From Blasia pusilla (lineage: Eukaryota; Marchantiophyta; Marchantiopsida; Blasiales): a stretch of DNA of 64,000 bases. The stretch covers positions 17,174,001 through 17,238,000 of the forward strand of contig CM114271.1 of the NCBI GenBank assembly GCA_050084515.1. The letters are read 5' to 3'. The notes beneath the pieces are model-generated. The model was not told the origin of the DNA. It was given only the letters and a program-made list of their open reading frames with translations, and ran no database searches. Position numbers and translations under genes: made by a program. Within the stretch, counting starts at the first letter, position 1. Each line of letters opens with the position of its first letter. Positions 22,711 to 36,990 of the stretch are shown piece by piece.

Positions 22711-25480
22711 GGTTTCACTGTCAGCTGTATGTCTTTATCGAGAACCTCGGAATCGATACAGACACAGCGTTGATTTAAAGTACGTATATAGGTATATAGC
22801 TAGCTGGCTAGCATCTTCAAGAGCTCCCGGGGAGAGACTGTTCTTCGTCCGATCATATCATTAATTTGATGGTCTCAAAAGGAAGAATCTATGATGAATT
22901 TCCATTTAATCGACCGGAGCACATGGACGGGTTCCTATCCGATGTTGGACTAGATTTGGGCGGCCCGAAGCTAATTCATCACTTTGGAAAATGTCTCTGC
23001 GCTGATCGGACCGATACTTTCGCAGGGTGATCTCGTCCAAGAAGAAGGCTGCTGCGGCATCGTAGGCCGAAATCAACGCAGAAGACAGATCTCTGGAGTC
23101 TGGATGCAGTTCGCTTGGGACCATAGTCATAGACCAGTCGCTATCGATCCTTGGACTAGGAGAACGAAACGCGCGCTGGCCCACTCGACGGACCGATCCG
23201 CGGTGGGGTACGTACGCACTTCCGCGCGAAATTGCAAGCGTTCCCTTAGACTTTTGAGAGCTTTGGTCTGCCTGACGTCATGAATGCGTGCAATCGTAAA
23301 TGAGCATCTCTCGTTACTGCCGGACGCTTTTCTTATGGAGGCTCGCTCGTCCAGCGACGCAGAATGATCAATGCCTGCACCTGCTCGCCCATTATGAACG
23401 CAACTTTTCGCCGATGTGCTGCGGACATGTCATCGCTTGCTTAAGCCAGTCAGCTTGAATAATCGATTCAGCTAATTCCTGGAGGATTGATGGGATTGGA
23501 GGGAGCCAAGGGCTCCGAGAAATGTCACACTCGATCCACCGTCTGCGATGTGCAAGAGCTGGGAGAGCTACACCTCATGCGAACCGAGACGTGGTGTAGT
23601 AGTAGTAGTAGTAGTAGTAATAATACTAGTAGTAGTGGTATACACGTGGATTCACGGTCATCGGAGGGAATAGCTCGAATCGAATAGAAACATGATACTG
23701 AGCAACAAAAAGCCCCTGCAATTACGTTGACGACGCGTGTCTGAAAATGTCGGACCCGATATGGTCGCCGAATTTAATCTCAGTTGAGAGTTTATATATG
23801 AAATGAAAATACCTGTCGCCGAGACCTAGTGCATAAACTCACGCCATCATAACAGGTCGTTAACGACGGTAACTCGATTAGGCAACTCGAAATTCTAAAT
23901 TCCCTCTGAATCGTGAAGGGAATTAGTCAAACCTGAGGATTTTGTCGTCGTCATTTTAGGCGGAGATATTCTGTCACTGTTGGGCTTCGTTTCCGGCTCG
24001 CGATTGGTCGCCTGAGGGATGGAATTCTTTCCGGAATGCCAGTCCCATGACCTGTTACTTCATCCCGCTCACAAATTCAAGTTCTAATATTTTCTCGTGG
24101 TATTAAATTATTTTCTTGCTGTCAGATTAGACCACCTGTCACGTAGAAGCTATCCTCCCAATACATTAGTCCATCCACCCCCCAGCGTGCCATGGCGGAA
24201 TAGAATAGGTTTTAGGTAAATTTCGTTATTTAACTACTAGAATTATGTTAAAATTATTCTTATTTATTTATGCGTATATCTTCCACTTGACATGATTGGG
24301 AACGGCGGGTGCGAAGAAAGAGGAATGAGATGTTTGACAATGATGACAACAAACTACGAAGCCCAATGCATCGCGAATCTACGTCCGGGGAGGTTCTGCC
24401 CCGGCACCGATACCGTCCCAGTATTCATACCGTCAGACGGTAAGTTTCGAAGTTCACTCGGTTCCGGCCGGCTTTTGACACGAAGAACGACTGGCTCGCA
24501 TCCCGGTTTGTACCGGCGATTCGGAAAGAGAAAGGTCGACCGTCGAGATCCACACGTAGCCCCCCCGGTTCTCTCTCCGGACATCGCCGGCGACAGCAAA
24601 TTGCTACAGAGACAGAGCTGACACTCCAGGTTTACAGGTGAAAGAGTCAGATCTTCCACCTGGGGCCGCAGAGCTTATCATATTTTGATGATTACTCTCA
24701 CACCCTCTGTCAGCCGGCCAGACAGCCAGAGCGTGCTCTTCCGCTCCGTCGTAGACGTTCGAGCCCGTCCGCTAGCTCTAATGGAATGGAACATCCCACG
24801 GCATCAGATCCTGAGGGATCGATCGAGATCGAGACGGCGTTGTTGCTCATCGCGTGTGTTTTGCGCGCGGCGATTTCGGTCGGCATGTGCTGTCTGTCTG
24901 CTTCCCTCGCCAGGGAATAAACATATCATATATATACATATGTAGAAAAAGCATGGGAAACCCATCGCGATACAAAGAGGCCCAGAGGCTGCTTCCCTCG
25001 CCAGGTTCTAGGAGCCAAGCTCCCGTCCCCGTCCCAGCCCCCTACCGATATCTCATGAAAGAACTCCGAGAGAAAGCTGCAATTAACGCCGCTCGATCAT
25101 GACGCTTCGCGGTGACAAGGCTGGTGACGCTATTACGTAAAGAAAACGAGGATATGCCACCGCAGTCGACCGAGATCGCTGCAAAGACTAGGCTCCCATG
25201 CGATTCATACATAAGAGCGCCACTTTACATGTGCAAGATCCTAAACGGTCGTCTCCTCTCACCCGTCATCGGCATCGGCACACCGACCACAATCAACCGA
25301 TACTCGTGCGGGAAACGACAACGCTGAGCGCCATCTTTCGAGCTTCTTTCCCGTGCTACAGTAGCCGTATCCGGAGGAGACCTTCGGTCCACACATCAGA
25401 GGTAGCGTAGGAATAAAACATATACATACGGTAATGCCATACGGTGATGGAAAGATATTCATATTTTTGCATTTTGGGGT
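22711..25480. other. GC-neutral DNA downstream of the SYP7 gene, no gene recognised
   Basis: The first few hundred bases are probably the 3' untranslated region and terminator of the SYP7 gene. Open frames of 60-110 codons occur on both strands (for example 22906-23283 and 24292-24659) but overlap one another and show no family motif. The GC-neutral island ends sharply at about 25400. Confidence 0.5.
23594..23638. repeat. GTA/TAG trinucleotide microsatellite
   Basis: About fourteen GTA-type triplets, interrupted by taataatac near the middle. Confidence 0.9.
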
Positions 25481-28400
25481 GATTTCTAAATTAGGCACGT
25501 GACAAATTTTATTATGAAAACATATTGAAAGATGACAAAGAAAGTTACAACATCCATGAAAAGGAGGAGAAAATATAAAAAGAATTCGATAACTTGTGTG
25601 TGGCCTTGAATAGATGGACGAAACTATGGAGCTAGGTAAAGTAAACTAAACATGTTGAGGAAGCCTACCTATGGAGCATCTTTCGAAGTAGGGCCTTGGA
25701 ACATGATCGGGAGTATGTAGTGGGCATGACATTGGCTGATCTATGCCGTCGACTGCGTAGAAATGCGGATAGGTGAAGGGGATGGGACCTCATATTATAT
25801 TTTGTGAATGTGGTTGTGGATAAAATTGGACTTCATGAAAGTCGAATGGGCAACTCGCAGGTGTGAAAATTGCTCAAGACGACGACGACAACAACAACGC
25901 AATTGCAAATGCTGCAATGCTCACTGATTGATTTTTGAAAGCGCGAAAAATGGGCAATAGCTTGAGGAATAGCTCAACGGGTATCCATGCAATAGGATAG
26001 TACAACTTATACCAAAAAAATCAAAATGAAGTTGACTAATGTTGGAGTGGCATTGTTCAGGTCTTTTTGGACAAACTCTTCCATGAGAATGCAACATGGG
26101 TTGATTGCGTTTTAGGGTAGTAGTAGATAATTTCATTGAGAGGATATGATTGCCAAAAAAAACAAAATGAGTTGAGGAATGCTAGAGTTACATTTTTGAG
26201 GTTGATGGATGATCTCTTAACGAGAATCCAAGATGGTTCGGGAGTTGTGCAAGTAGTAGATAATTGCATCAAGATCACATGATTACATAATAAAAGAGGA
26301 TATGAGTGAATAAGATGCGCAAATATTTAGACGTGTACTTCCAAGTAGGAAGTTGTTCAAATTGATAAATTAAATGTGCATATCCTCATTGAAAGAGATG
26401 TAGCTACATCCAAGCAATATCTATCATCACACGAGAGACTCAATGATAGAAGCGTGGAGAACAAGTTTGGGATCACTCTCAGAGTCTCAATGTAACCTCT
26501 AATGCTGCTCAAGAAACTTTTGAACTGATCCCTAGCAACTTTCAACTTCTCTTTTACGCTATCTAATCTGGTTGTACTAGCTTGATAACCCTCTTGCTCA
26601 AGCTAAAGTACATCAATGAGGACACACATCTCAACGGAAAGATGTATTGAGAGTTCTTGAGCTTCATCCAAAGCTGATTGGATACATTCATACACTAGGT
26701 GGTTTGGAACTCCATGAGGATGATGGTCCCAATTTGCACCACCTTGAGTAATATATGCTTGCTCGAAATAGTCTTATTTGAGAATATCACTCCAAAATTG
26801 CATGGCATAGAAAAATGGAACACATCGAAGGAAATTAGCCACCATGATAAAGAATGTTGAAATTTTGAAGATAGAATGAATTAAAAATGCAAAAAAAATA
26901 ACACCATGTACAAAAATCAAATGGCTCCTATATGAGGGAGACCAAGTTGAACATTAGTGCTAAATATCAAGTATTAAGGTGAAAAATGAAGTACAAAAAT
27001 ATGAGTATTAAGGACTAAAAATATAACCATAAGAGATGCCATGAATTCGATTACTCAGACAAAAAATACTGATTATTAAGAAAAAGAGAAATATAGAGGA
27101 AGAGGAAACCAAGTACATACGGTGGTGGACATGTCTAAAAGTTGAAATCCACATTTTGTGGACAAAAATATAAAATGTGGATGTGATTGCCACTCATTAG
27201 TGGCATGTGCATAGAGAATGACTCTACAAATGTCTTCCAGAAAGCATACAACTAGTTTTATCAAAGGAGGCTGCTTGGTGCACAAGACAACGGAATAACT
27301 TGTAATTGAATGCAAACTTAGTATAAGCTACTCATGGCTGAAGTTTCATGAGCAGGTAAAAAATAACTTTGAAATTATAGAAAAGAGAATGATGGTAGGT
27401 TTATACCATTGAGTAGCAAATGGACTAAGTGCATTTTCTCTTGCTTGGAGACTTCATAGTAGACCTAAAATCACTGCTCTAATGTGGTGTAGCATTAACC
27501 ATAAGTTCATTGAAATTTTATTGAAAGGGAGTGGTTATATAGATTGTAGGGCCATAAGATAAATGATAACATCATCAAAGTAAGGCAACTACCCATTATC
27601 TTGGGTTGTTTTCATGTGGTTAATAAGATGGATGGCCTTAGTTCATCCAACATCATGTGGAATGGTAAGTGCATCTAGTGTCTTAACACAAGGAGATCAT
27701 CCACCCTAATACCACTAGAAACAAGGTTGAAAAATCTCGTTACGTCCTTCCTTGTTAAGGATTTCTCTTTGAAATCAACATTGTTGAATCTTAGGACCTC
27801 CTTCTAAATGCCTAAGAGATGTCTTAATACAATGTAAGTTTATCATTGTGGAAGAGAATACACTTGTAAAACATGATATGTGAAAGTTAGTAAGAGAGTA
27901 CAACTAAACCAAATTCTACCTTGTGTTGGAGTTATTGTATCCTTGTTGAGCCTTTAAAACTTAGCGTCCCACAACTGGCCCTAGCTAACTAGGCTCTGTA
28001 TCTACTTGCTTGCTACACCATGCTCTCAGGTTGAAGGGACCATTTGTGAATTATCCACGTATTTAATGTGGTTATCCAACGGGAAAAATGAAATTGGGCT
28101 TTGACTCTTCAAGTTGAGCATGGATATCTGACAAGACCATATCCGTGAAGTCTAGGTAGCTTGGGGAACTTGCAAATGATAAGGTACGTATAGCTATGGC
28201 AAAAGAGTAAAAATAATGAGGCATTGAAGGAATAGATAGTAACCTCCATGAGTGCTTGATCTTGGTGGTACCATTGTAAGGAAAATTGAGCATCAGGTGC
28301 ATTATTGGGATTGGTATTATGCTCATACAATAGTTGCTCATTCTCCAATAGCTAAACTGCTGATCTCATATTCCTGCTCTTGGAAGGGCTACTTTGCTAC

Positions 28401-28869
28401 GACATATATTAATAGGAATGTCATGAACATTATCATGACCTAAAATGTGAAACTCATGCCTCCTTTTGACCAAACACAATAAAATCTGTTGGTCTTAATG
28501 TATCTTATATTCTAAGTTGTTCTCTCTTCCTAACTCTAGATAAAATGACATAGGCTAGTCCAATGGCAAAGATAGACAGACTAGCAAACAAGGACCAATA
28601 ATAGTGGATCCTTGATTCTTATTCGTAGTTATGTATTGCATATCCCAAAATAAAATTAGTTTTTCATATATTTTTTAATTAAATCATATCTCAGTATAGA
28701 GAAATTAGTTCTACTTATTTTGATTCAGTTTCCATTAGACTCTAGTGTAATAATAATAATAATAACTAGTTCACTATTATATTCAAGATCATAAAAAATT
28801 ATTTCCAAATATCCATTTGCTACCTCGTATTTTAAATTTACATTAGAAATGGTCATCACTCGACAATGA
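25481..28869. other. AT-rich intergenic DNA with an imperfect 140-bp duplication
   Basis: No gene is recognised. Two related stretches beginning near 26008 and 26149 share ccaaaaaaa(t/a)caaaatga, then a gttga..aatg block, then tagtagataattt/gcat and a gat/agg tail. This indicates a diverged tandem duplication of about 140 bp. Minus-strand frames at 28072-28348 are without similarity. Confidence 0.45.
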
Positions 28870-31800
28870 AGTGCAAAAAAATCTAATTGGTAAAAATAAT
28901 ATTTATTTATCCATGCATTGGATTATGGAATCTTGCTTCTTACGCGCATCTAAAACTATATTAACCTTTACAATGGAAGAATCTCTATGGAGTTACAATA
29001 TCAAGTGCAGTTATTGTATCAAAAAAATTACTAACAGACTAAATATCTCTTAGTTATGATTCATCACATAGGAGCAATCGTCAAGAAAGATTCTACAAGA
29101 GATTAGTACATTGACTTTGAAACGTCAAATCTTATGACGTTACAAACTAACTGATTCAGTAGTATAGAGCTTGTGAAAGATCCAACAATAGTACTCATAG
29201 AAGATGATACACAACATCATATAACGTATACCAATAAATTTCCAAAAGCATTAGATTATTGTTGTACTCTAGGAAATATTCTTTATGTTCCTACCATTGC
29301 AAAAAAATTGATCTCTGTAGGCCACATAGTAGAACATGCTTATCAAATGAAGTTTAACATATATGACTATTTTATTGAAACAATGGATGACTAGACTATG
29401 ATAGCAAAATGAACAAGATCTAGTAGAATGTTTCTATTATATGTTTCTCTACTAGAGATTCAAACAATACCGTATGATCAAACTAGCCAATAAGTCATAG
29501 ATCTGAATGTATTGCATAAGAGAATTGGGCATATAAATCTTCAAAGACCACTAAGTATTTCATCATCTAATTTAAAAATTGAACTCGTGAAATTATCAAG
29601 TCCTATTATGTTAGAGGTATGCCCTATTTGTCAATTTGTAAAACAAACTAGATTTCCATTTCCAGAGCAAGGGAGAAGAGCATCCAAGATATTAAAATTG
29701 ATTCACAATGATATGTAGACAACATCACAATTGTTACATAGCCTTACTGGTTTTCATTAATTTATTTCATTTATTGTGACTTCTATATATATATATATAT
29801 ATATGAATATGATTTTTGAAAGACAAGCTAGAAGTGTTCTCAATATTCCAAATTTTCAAAATTCTAGTTTAGAAGAAAACGAGACAAAATTTCTTAAATT
29901 GCATACGTTGTGATGAAAAAGGAAAATCTCTCAATAGAGGTTAATGGCTACTTACATAAAAATACCATCTAATAACAAGTCACTTACTATTACACTTCAC
30001 AACAAAATAGAGTGGTTGAGCGAAAGAATTGACATATTGTTTAGATAACATGCGCTATATTGAATGAGAATAACATATCTAAGGAATATTGGGAAAAGGC
30101 TATAGTGTGGATAGCTTCTTAATGAATTGAACTCTAATAGCATAAGAAGCCTCGTAGTACACTTAAGGCTTCTTACTCAACATAAGAAGCAAGATTTTAG
30201 GATAAGTCTATATTCGAAGTCTTCACGGGTAGTAAATCTCATTTTTGATTCCTCAACGTTTTTGGTTATATTTGTTATGCTCTTGTTTCTTTTGAAAGTG
30301 TCAGAAATTAGATCCAAAATCTAAGAGATATATATTCATCAGTTATGTTGATGAAATTAAGGGATTTAAATGCTACATTCTATCATCTAGACAACTTGTT
30401 ATTAGCTCCAATGTTATTTTTATAAGTTAAAGTTATGGAATGATTCCTCTTAATATATTTTGCCTCTAAGTATATATATTGAGGGAGATAATATAACTAT
30501 AAATCAAAAGATGTAGCCTATAAATTCTGCAAGAACTAGTGCAAGGCTAGAAGAATACCTAGACTCTTGAGTTAAATCTGTCAATTCATGGTCAAGAAGA
30601 TTAGGTATTCAATCTGTTGACACTAGTCATAGCTCAAATTGGATATTTGAGTGATTCATCTCTAAAAAAAAACTTCATAGATCAATAGATCACACATCTT
30701 ATTCATAGATTCATAAATGAAGAAGTTCTTCCAACACTTCATGCATATATAATGATTTTCCTAATGAAATAGTAATTAGGTTATTTTGAATAAGTTGCAT
30801 GTACGATCAAATGGATTGAAGTTATGGAGAAAGAGGTTATTATGTTTAGATGTCATTTAACTTTGGAATTGGTTCATGTACCTCTTCATAAGGAAGTTAT
30901 TGGTTGTAGATGAGTTTATAAGGTCAAGTGAAATCGAAAAAAAAAAAACCAAGGGCTATGTATAACAATATGGTATTGACTACAATAAGACATTGAGCTC
31001 TATTGCAAAGATGGCGACTACAAGAAGGATGGTTAGAATTGCAGTAAGTAAGAAGTGGAGACTATGTCGTATGGATATAAAGATTACATTCTTGAATGGA
31101 GATTTTTATGAGGATATATAGATAACTAAATCACTTAGACATGAACATCTAGAATTTCCACTCCCCCTAGACAGATCAAAAAATGCTCTATATGTGCTCA
31201 AGCAAGTTGCAAGACTTTGGTATGGCAATATTATATATCTAGCACGAGAGTTTGGTTTTGATTCCTTGCCATATGTCTTGAGAAGACATGGTCATATGGT
31301 TATCTTTATATTGTATATTGATGATCTCTTGATTATTGTGAGTATTGAAGATATGATAAAACAATTCAAACTAAAGTTAAAAGCAGAATTTAATATGAAG
31401 GACTTAAGAGAACTCAAGTACTTCCTTGGTGTTGAGTTTATCAAATTTGGAGAGAGCATGTGATTATTACAAACATAGCATATTCTTCAAATACTTTCAA
31501 AATGTGGTATGACAACTTATTAGCAAATCTCCATGTTGTTAGATCATAGCATGAAGTTAATAATCGACAAATGAGAGTTTTTAGAAAACTTCACAATATG
31601 TACATGCGCATGGTTGGAAGTTTGATCTATCTCATTATAACAAGACTAGACTTGAGTCATGCTTTTTGCTTAGTAAGATTTTCCATACAAGCATCTTAGA
31701 AACGTCACCTTCATTTTGTGAGGAGGATTATACGGTATGTGAAGTTCTCTATTGAGTTTAGGCTTCAATTTAAATCTCCATCTGAACTAGGAACTGCAAA

Positions 31801-32260
31801 GACTCAAAGATGTTGATTAGGTAAGAAGCGCGTTTTATAAACATTCTACATCTTTCTATTCTTTCATCTTGGGAAGCACAATTATAAGTTGGGCTTCAAT
31901 GAAGAAACCGAAGTTGCTTTATCTTCAACAAAGGCTAAGAACAAAGGAGTAACCAATGCAATATAGAAGGTGATATGGCTACATTGATTACTTACTGCGA
32001 TGGATGCTAATAACTCAAGACCTTGTGTAATATATGTAGATAATATTAGAAGGATTAAGTTTACTAATCATCTTGTATATATATTTCATGCTAAAAAAAA
32101 ACATGTAGAGGTGCACCACTAATTTATTATTAATAAATTGATCTCATGTTTATAGGAACAAATCAACAAATTCATGATATCTTTATAAAGGTATTGTCTT
32201 GAGATAATTTTGAGATGATAATAAACGATTTAGGTATTAGAGCTATCGATATGCGCTTGA
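28870..32260 (+). pseudogene. Degenerate Ty1/copia retrotransposon
   Basis: Pieces of the copia pol polyprotein follow in the correct order. 29173-29394 has NILYVPTIAKKLISVGHIVE, the end of protease. 29512-29718 has HKRIGHINL and CPICQFVKQTRFPFP, the GAG-pre-integrase/integrase zinc region. 30127-30330 resembles the later integrase. About 31010-31120 has WRLCRMDIKITFLNGDFYED and 31194-31463 has YIDDLLII, both reverse transcriptase. About 31600-31680 has VGSLIYLIITRLDLSHA. About 32020-32140 has IYVDN and HAKKKHVEVHH, RNase H. Stops and shifts separate all of them. A purine-rich tract near 32258 (gaggagaag) may be the polypurine tract. I could not identify paired LTRs or a primer binding site. 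Gag and the start of pol are absent or unrecognisable. A TA run lies at about 29783-29804. Confidence 0.85.
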
Positions 32261-32878
32261 GGAGAAGTATTGAAGCTTGAGTTATAGTCAAGCTCATCTG
32301 ACACACAAACTCCTATATTTGATACTCATACAAAATCTAAAATCTAAATCTTGGTTAATCAATTAAGCATAATTATTTTAATTGTAATTAGAATAACTAG
32401 ACAATATGGTTAGGGTTAGGGTTGCTTGTACACACCCTATGTACTTAAGAAGGGGATCAACCCCTACTCATTCTCTCATTGCAAAATGTTTTCCTAATGA
32501 CGGTGTGTATGTGTGGGACTCGTATTTCATTAGTCATGCTCCATAAGAAAATGTTTTTAACGTCTACATATGAAAACCTCTAGAGAGAAGTATTAAAGCA
32601 ACCAATCACCACCACCACGTGAACATCAATCAGGTCCATCTTCATCATCCAATTGACATAGTCATTAGGAAAATTGACATAGTCATTACGATCATAGCCA
32701 TAGTTGATCATCACATCTCCTAGCTAGGACACAAGCGTAGCTTTTACGAAACCAAACTTGAATCGTAAATGGTTGTGAACTACTACTAGAGGTGTTCCTC
32801 ACACTCATCAGAGAAATAAAATTAGATAGCTAGTGCTAACTAATTATCTAGTTAGCCTATATAGATGTAACTAGTAGT
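32261..32878. other. Spacer, possibly remains of a copia 3' LTR
   Basis: The stretch follows the presumed polypurine tract and includes tatgtacttaagaagggg and a ctctcattgc word. That would suit an LTR, but no matching copy upstream of 28870 was found. No gene is visible. Confidence 0.35.
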
Positions 32879-33259
32879 CAAGGTTGCATTGAAACGGACA
32901 AGTCCATCCATGGGACGGACATGCCCGGCCCGCATGTGAGCCCCTCGAGAGCCCACCACCTAGACCTGGGCTAACGGAGCCCATACCAATTGCATACATG
33001 CGGTCTGCATCCATTGCGTGGCCCTTAACCATGCGCTTAACTAGGCCCACGTAGGGCTCATATGGCGGGCTGCAGGGGGCGCCGCACCGAGCTCAGGCCC
33101 GCATAGGGTCCACCACGCTAAATGTCCCTAGTTGGTATGGGCGGGCTTAAGCCTGCCCAATGGGCGTGTTTGTAGGCCACGCAACGGGTACGTGCCGTAG
33201 GTACCTGGGCCCGCACAGACTTAAGTCTGCGGACACAATCTTTGTCGTGTGTAACCTTG
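32879..33259. mobile_element. GC-rich hAT-type MITE, copy 2
   Basis: The left end is caaggttgcattgaaacgga and the right end is tttgtcgtgtgtaaccttg. Flanking 8-mers are ctagtagt (32871-32878) and ctagtaat (33260-33267), an 8-bp target duplication with one mismatch. The interior has the same gcccgc-rich, non-coding character as the copy at 3254-3746, and the ends share acggacaagtccatcc and gcacagacttaagtc motifs with other copies. Confidence 0.82.
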
Positions 33260-36200
33260 CTAGTAATACGTGTGGGCATATCAACGTAGATAGTACTTTT
33301 CTAAATAAATGACTATAGACAAATGAAAATAAATAATACGTCCGTATTGTATTAATTATTCCACTTTTTTATAGTGCTCTATCTCATTTATACGATTCTA
33401 AATTCCTAAGAAAAAGATCAAATTTTATGGTGCATGCTTTTTAATTCGGTCTCGCCAAAAGACTAGAAAAAGTTATGCAAATATCCATAAAAAGGTTTCT
33501 TTTTCTCTTATTGGTAAAATCCCATTTGCAAGTTTCATAATTAATTAACAACCATAAAATTTTGGGCCTCACATAAAATAATACTTACATTAACATCTGC
33601 ACAAAAATGGAAAATTGCAGTTCTCAGTGTATGTCCAACTACTATCTTGGAGTTGTCAAGAGTCATAAGTTCACAAATATCTACAGATATCTTACAACTC
33701 AACAAGTTAATGATGCTTAAGATATCTATAGATACCTAAAAATTTGCAACTCTCGAAAGCTACAAGATTCCCTATCATGCTCGTACTAACCAAGTAGCAT
33801 ACTCAAAGAGATTGAGTATCAATACCTGTAGACCAAAGGTAGTATATTGAGAAAGAAGGTAACTTATATGAGTAGGTCATGTAACCCAATTCTTTGAAAC
33901 TATTTGTGCTTATATTAGCCTAGTTAATGTTCGAGGTAAAATTTTTAATTTTCAACCTTATTTGATATTTTTTCATATTGTGGAAACGCAATGTATTCTT
34001 GGACACTAGGGCTTGGTTGGTCATTTATATGCACAAGTCATATTGGGAGGCTTGGGAGCAAGGTTATACATAAATCAAATATTTAGTAATTTTTTAAAAC
34101 TTCCCAAATATTCAATCCCAAACTTCCCAATAGATACCCCATCATTGATGTGACATATACTTTTTACCTGTGTGGCAAGAAAAAATCTGAATATTTGTAA
34201 AAAATTTCCAAAAATTCTTGAAATTTCCATATCGAATATCTGGTCTCAAATATTATGCTAAAATTTGCCTTCAAGAGAGTGAGAGGGATGTATTTACTCC
34301 TGAGAGAAAATCTTGGAGATCATTTTTTGATTATTGAGTCTATCCACATAGAGATACTTGAGCACCTAAAATTTTCCTTGGTGTGTGTAACCCAAGTCTC
34401 TTCACCAAGAGATTGGGTTTGGTTTGAATCTCACCTTAAGGAGAGCTTAAGAGTTTACTTGCAAATTTAGTACTGAAAATTTGGTAGTTGATCATGTGTG
34501 TATCTAGCTTCCATGAATGGTTTCTAACTTTAGGAGTCTTGTCGATGATGAAAAGGATGCAAGTCGTGCGACAACACATATATTTCTTGAATGTCTTGAT
34601 TTTAATGTTGAGCTCATTACTATTAGACTTTGTATGACAAAAGAGGATAATCAATGACAAAGTATATAATGGCTCACACAAATTCTTCCAAATTTAATGG
34701 ATTTAAAGGTGGAGATAGGTTGCTATACGTAGGTAGATTTTTAATTGGAAACATGAATAGGGAAGAATATTTCCTTTTACAAGAAAATTTGGAAAGTAGT
34801 CAACGATATTTATTTATTCACATTACCTTAGAAAGGAGAAAAATTAATGTGCTGCACATGTGTACACTATGATAGAAAAGCATTCAACCCATCATTCCCT
34901 CTATACACATATCTTCCATATGAGGAGCCTAGTGTTGAAAAGCATTAAACCCATTTCCCATAATATACATATATCTTCAACATGATGAACCTAGTATCTT
35001 TGCAAATGGGTTATTATGTCATGCTCAAGATGGGAGAATATTAAGGCTAGGAGGCAATTATTTCTTTTCATTATGTTGAGGGAATCTATTGTGTTATTTT
35101 ATTATTCTAGATTATAATTAAGATCACGTCCTCTTTTGCAATTGATCAAATATATATACTTGTTCATGGTATTTGACTATTTGAAGCCTAAATTCCTTTT
35201 TCTTGCATTTTTTAGGGTTTTCCCATCTTCTTTTTATAAATTCTTGTACAACACCTTTCTTCCTTTTTTCAAGTAATTTATAGAAAGTCCTAGTGTTTAC
35301 ACTCTTTGTGAACATTATCAAATTGTTATAGTTTGCGTGGTCTCCCCCTTGCAAAGCCGTGACAACTATGACTAATTATTCAAGAGATATAATTTTTATA
35401 TCAATGTGAAATTTAATCGAGCACTCATTGACAAATGGTTATAGGTAAAAGCGGGCTAGACAACTTTTCATATTCTTTGATTTTTTTTCAAAGTTTTTTC
35501 TAATTAAAGATTACTATCATGCAAGGTGACTCTTGAAGTTCTTGATCATGGTCTTATGATTGGAATATATTGTTCTTTGTCATACCCTTGATATTGAATA
35601 GATCCTTCCCAAAAATCCTCTCAGAATGTATTAAAATCAGATAGAGTCGTGTAAAGGAAAATGTTATAGGAGCTCATAAGTGGCATAGACTTTGATTTAG
35701 CTAGTGAAAATCTCACTCCTCTTTCAAGAATTTCAATGATTTACTTAAAAATAAAATAAAGATTGAAAATATAAGAAAACAATTTATCCACCCTTATTAG
35801 AAGATTATTTTCAATCTATCTCAAAAAACTAGAAGAAAATCTTGATTTTTATGATTGAGTTTTTGAATGACTCATTAGATCCATTTAGTCATATAATTAT
35901 TAAACAAATAGTACTAAAAATTTTAGTTGTGTACCAATCATATTAGCATCACTTATAAAGTAATTATAAACACATATATAAGAATACTTCAATTATGAAC
36001 TAGCAAAAATATTATTGAGTATTAGTCATAAAGAGACGATGTGAAGAAATAGGCTTCACCATTTATACAAGATCCCTTTTAGAAACTACTATCATAAGTT
36101 TATTAGGAATTTCAATATAAAAAATTTCCACCACAAAACAATAAGTTGACCCATAATATTGATCACATGGGAGATGTAATTTAGAAAAAAATTATAAGAA

Positions 36201-36540
36201 TATGAAATCACCTATATCATTTATCCTTTCAACTTGCAATCCTTATTGAATGGTCGGTCCTTGTAGTCTTATTTTATTTTTTGGCTACCTCCTCTAAGAT
36301 TGGACCATATGGAACGTACACTTAATATACTCTATTAAATGTCATGTGGACATGTGTGACATTCATATTATGTTAAAATAATTGTTATTTGTGATAAATA
36401 AACTTATAAAGAGGACCGAAAAGGAATTACATTTATTATGATGCCCATCATACACTTCTTAATCCCAATTATCCCTCCTCTTCTTTTGAAAATGTTTCAT
36501 TTTTCTTCCAAAATTTTTGAAATCTTTTGGGAAAAAAATT
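33260..36540. other. AT-rich intergenic DNA, no gene recognised
   Basis: Only short frames (such as 34255-34470 and 34654-34872 on +, 35124-35354 on -) occur. None resembles a family. The sequence is low in complexity and probably old transposon debris. Confidence 0.55.
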
Positions 36541-36990
36541 AAAGGTTTCACACGGACAAAGTCTCTATCCACGAACATGTCCATGTCTGTGGATTGATGT
36601 CCATCTCTATTATGAACATGTCCTTATGAGCCCGTGTACCCAAAACCTGCACCCAAGCCCACCTTGTCCACAAGGTAGACCCGGCCTTGACCAACTCGTG
36701 TCCAATCTAGGATCTCATCGATCGCCCACTCTTGCCACTCATTTTGTAGTGTACACGAGCGCACATTGGCCCACAGAAAGTCCGCATTGGGCCCACGGCT
36801 AGGCTCGTACAAGTTTAGGATTAGGATTTAGGTTGGCAGTCCTAGCTTGCCTTACGCCTGTTCGCGAGTGTTGTGTGGGATTAGAGCAGGCCAAGGCAAG
36901 CTCGATGCAAGCCAAGAAATGGCTCATAGCCCATATACCCATTTGATCCTTGCCTGCCTCCCTTAATCCAAGCCGACAGACATGTTTATC
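36541..36990. mobile_element. Degenerate GC-rich block related to the hAT-type MITEs
   Basis: It starts aaaggtttcacacggacaaa, a corrupted form of the family left end. It continues with tccacgaacatgtccatgt and gagcccgtgtaccc motifs as in the other copies, then a gcccac-rich interior. No right end (caaccttg) is visible; the GC-rich part fades near 36990. Probably a decayed or truncated member. Confidence 0.5.

Noticed and set aside
32407-32424. ggttagggttagggttg, a telomere-like run
   Set aside because: Only two to three units, and plant telomeres normally use TTTAGGG; most likely chance.
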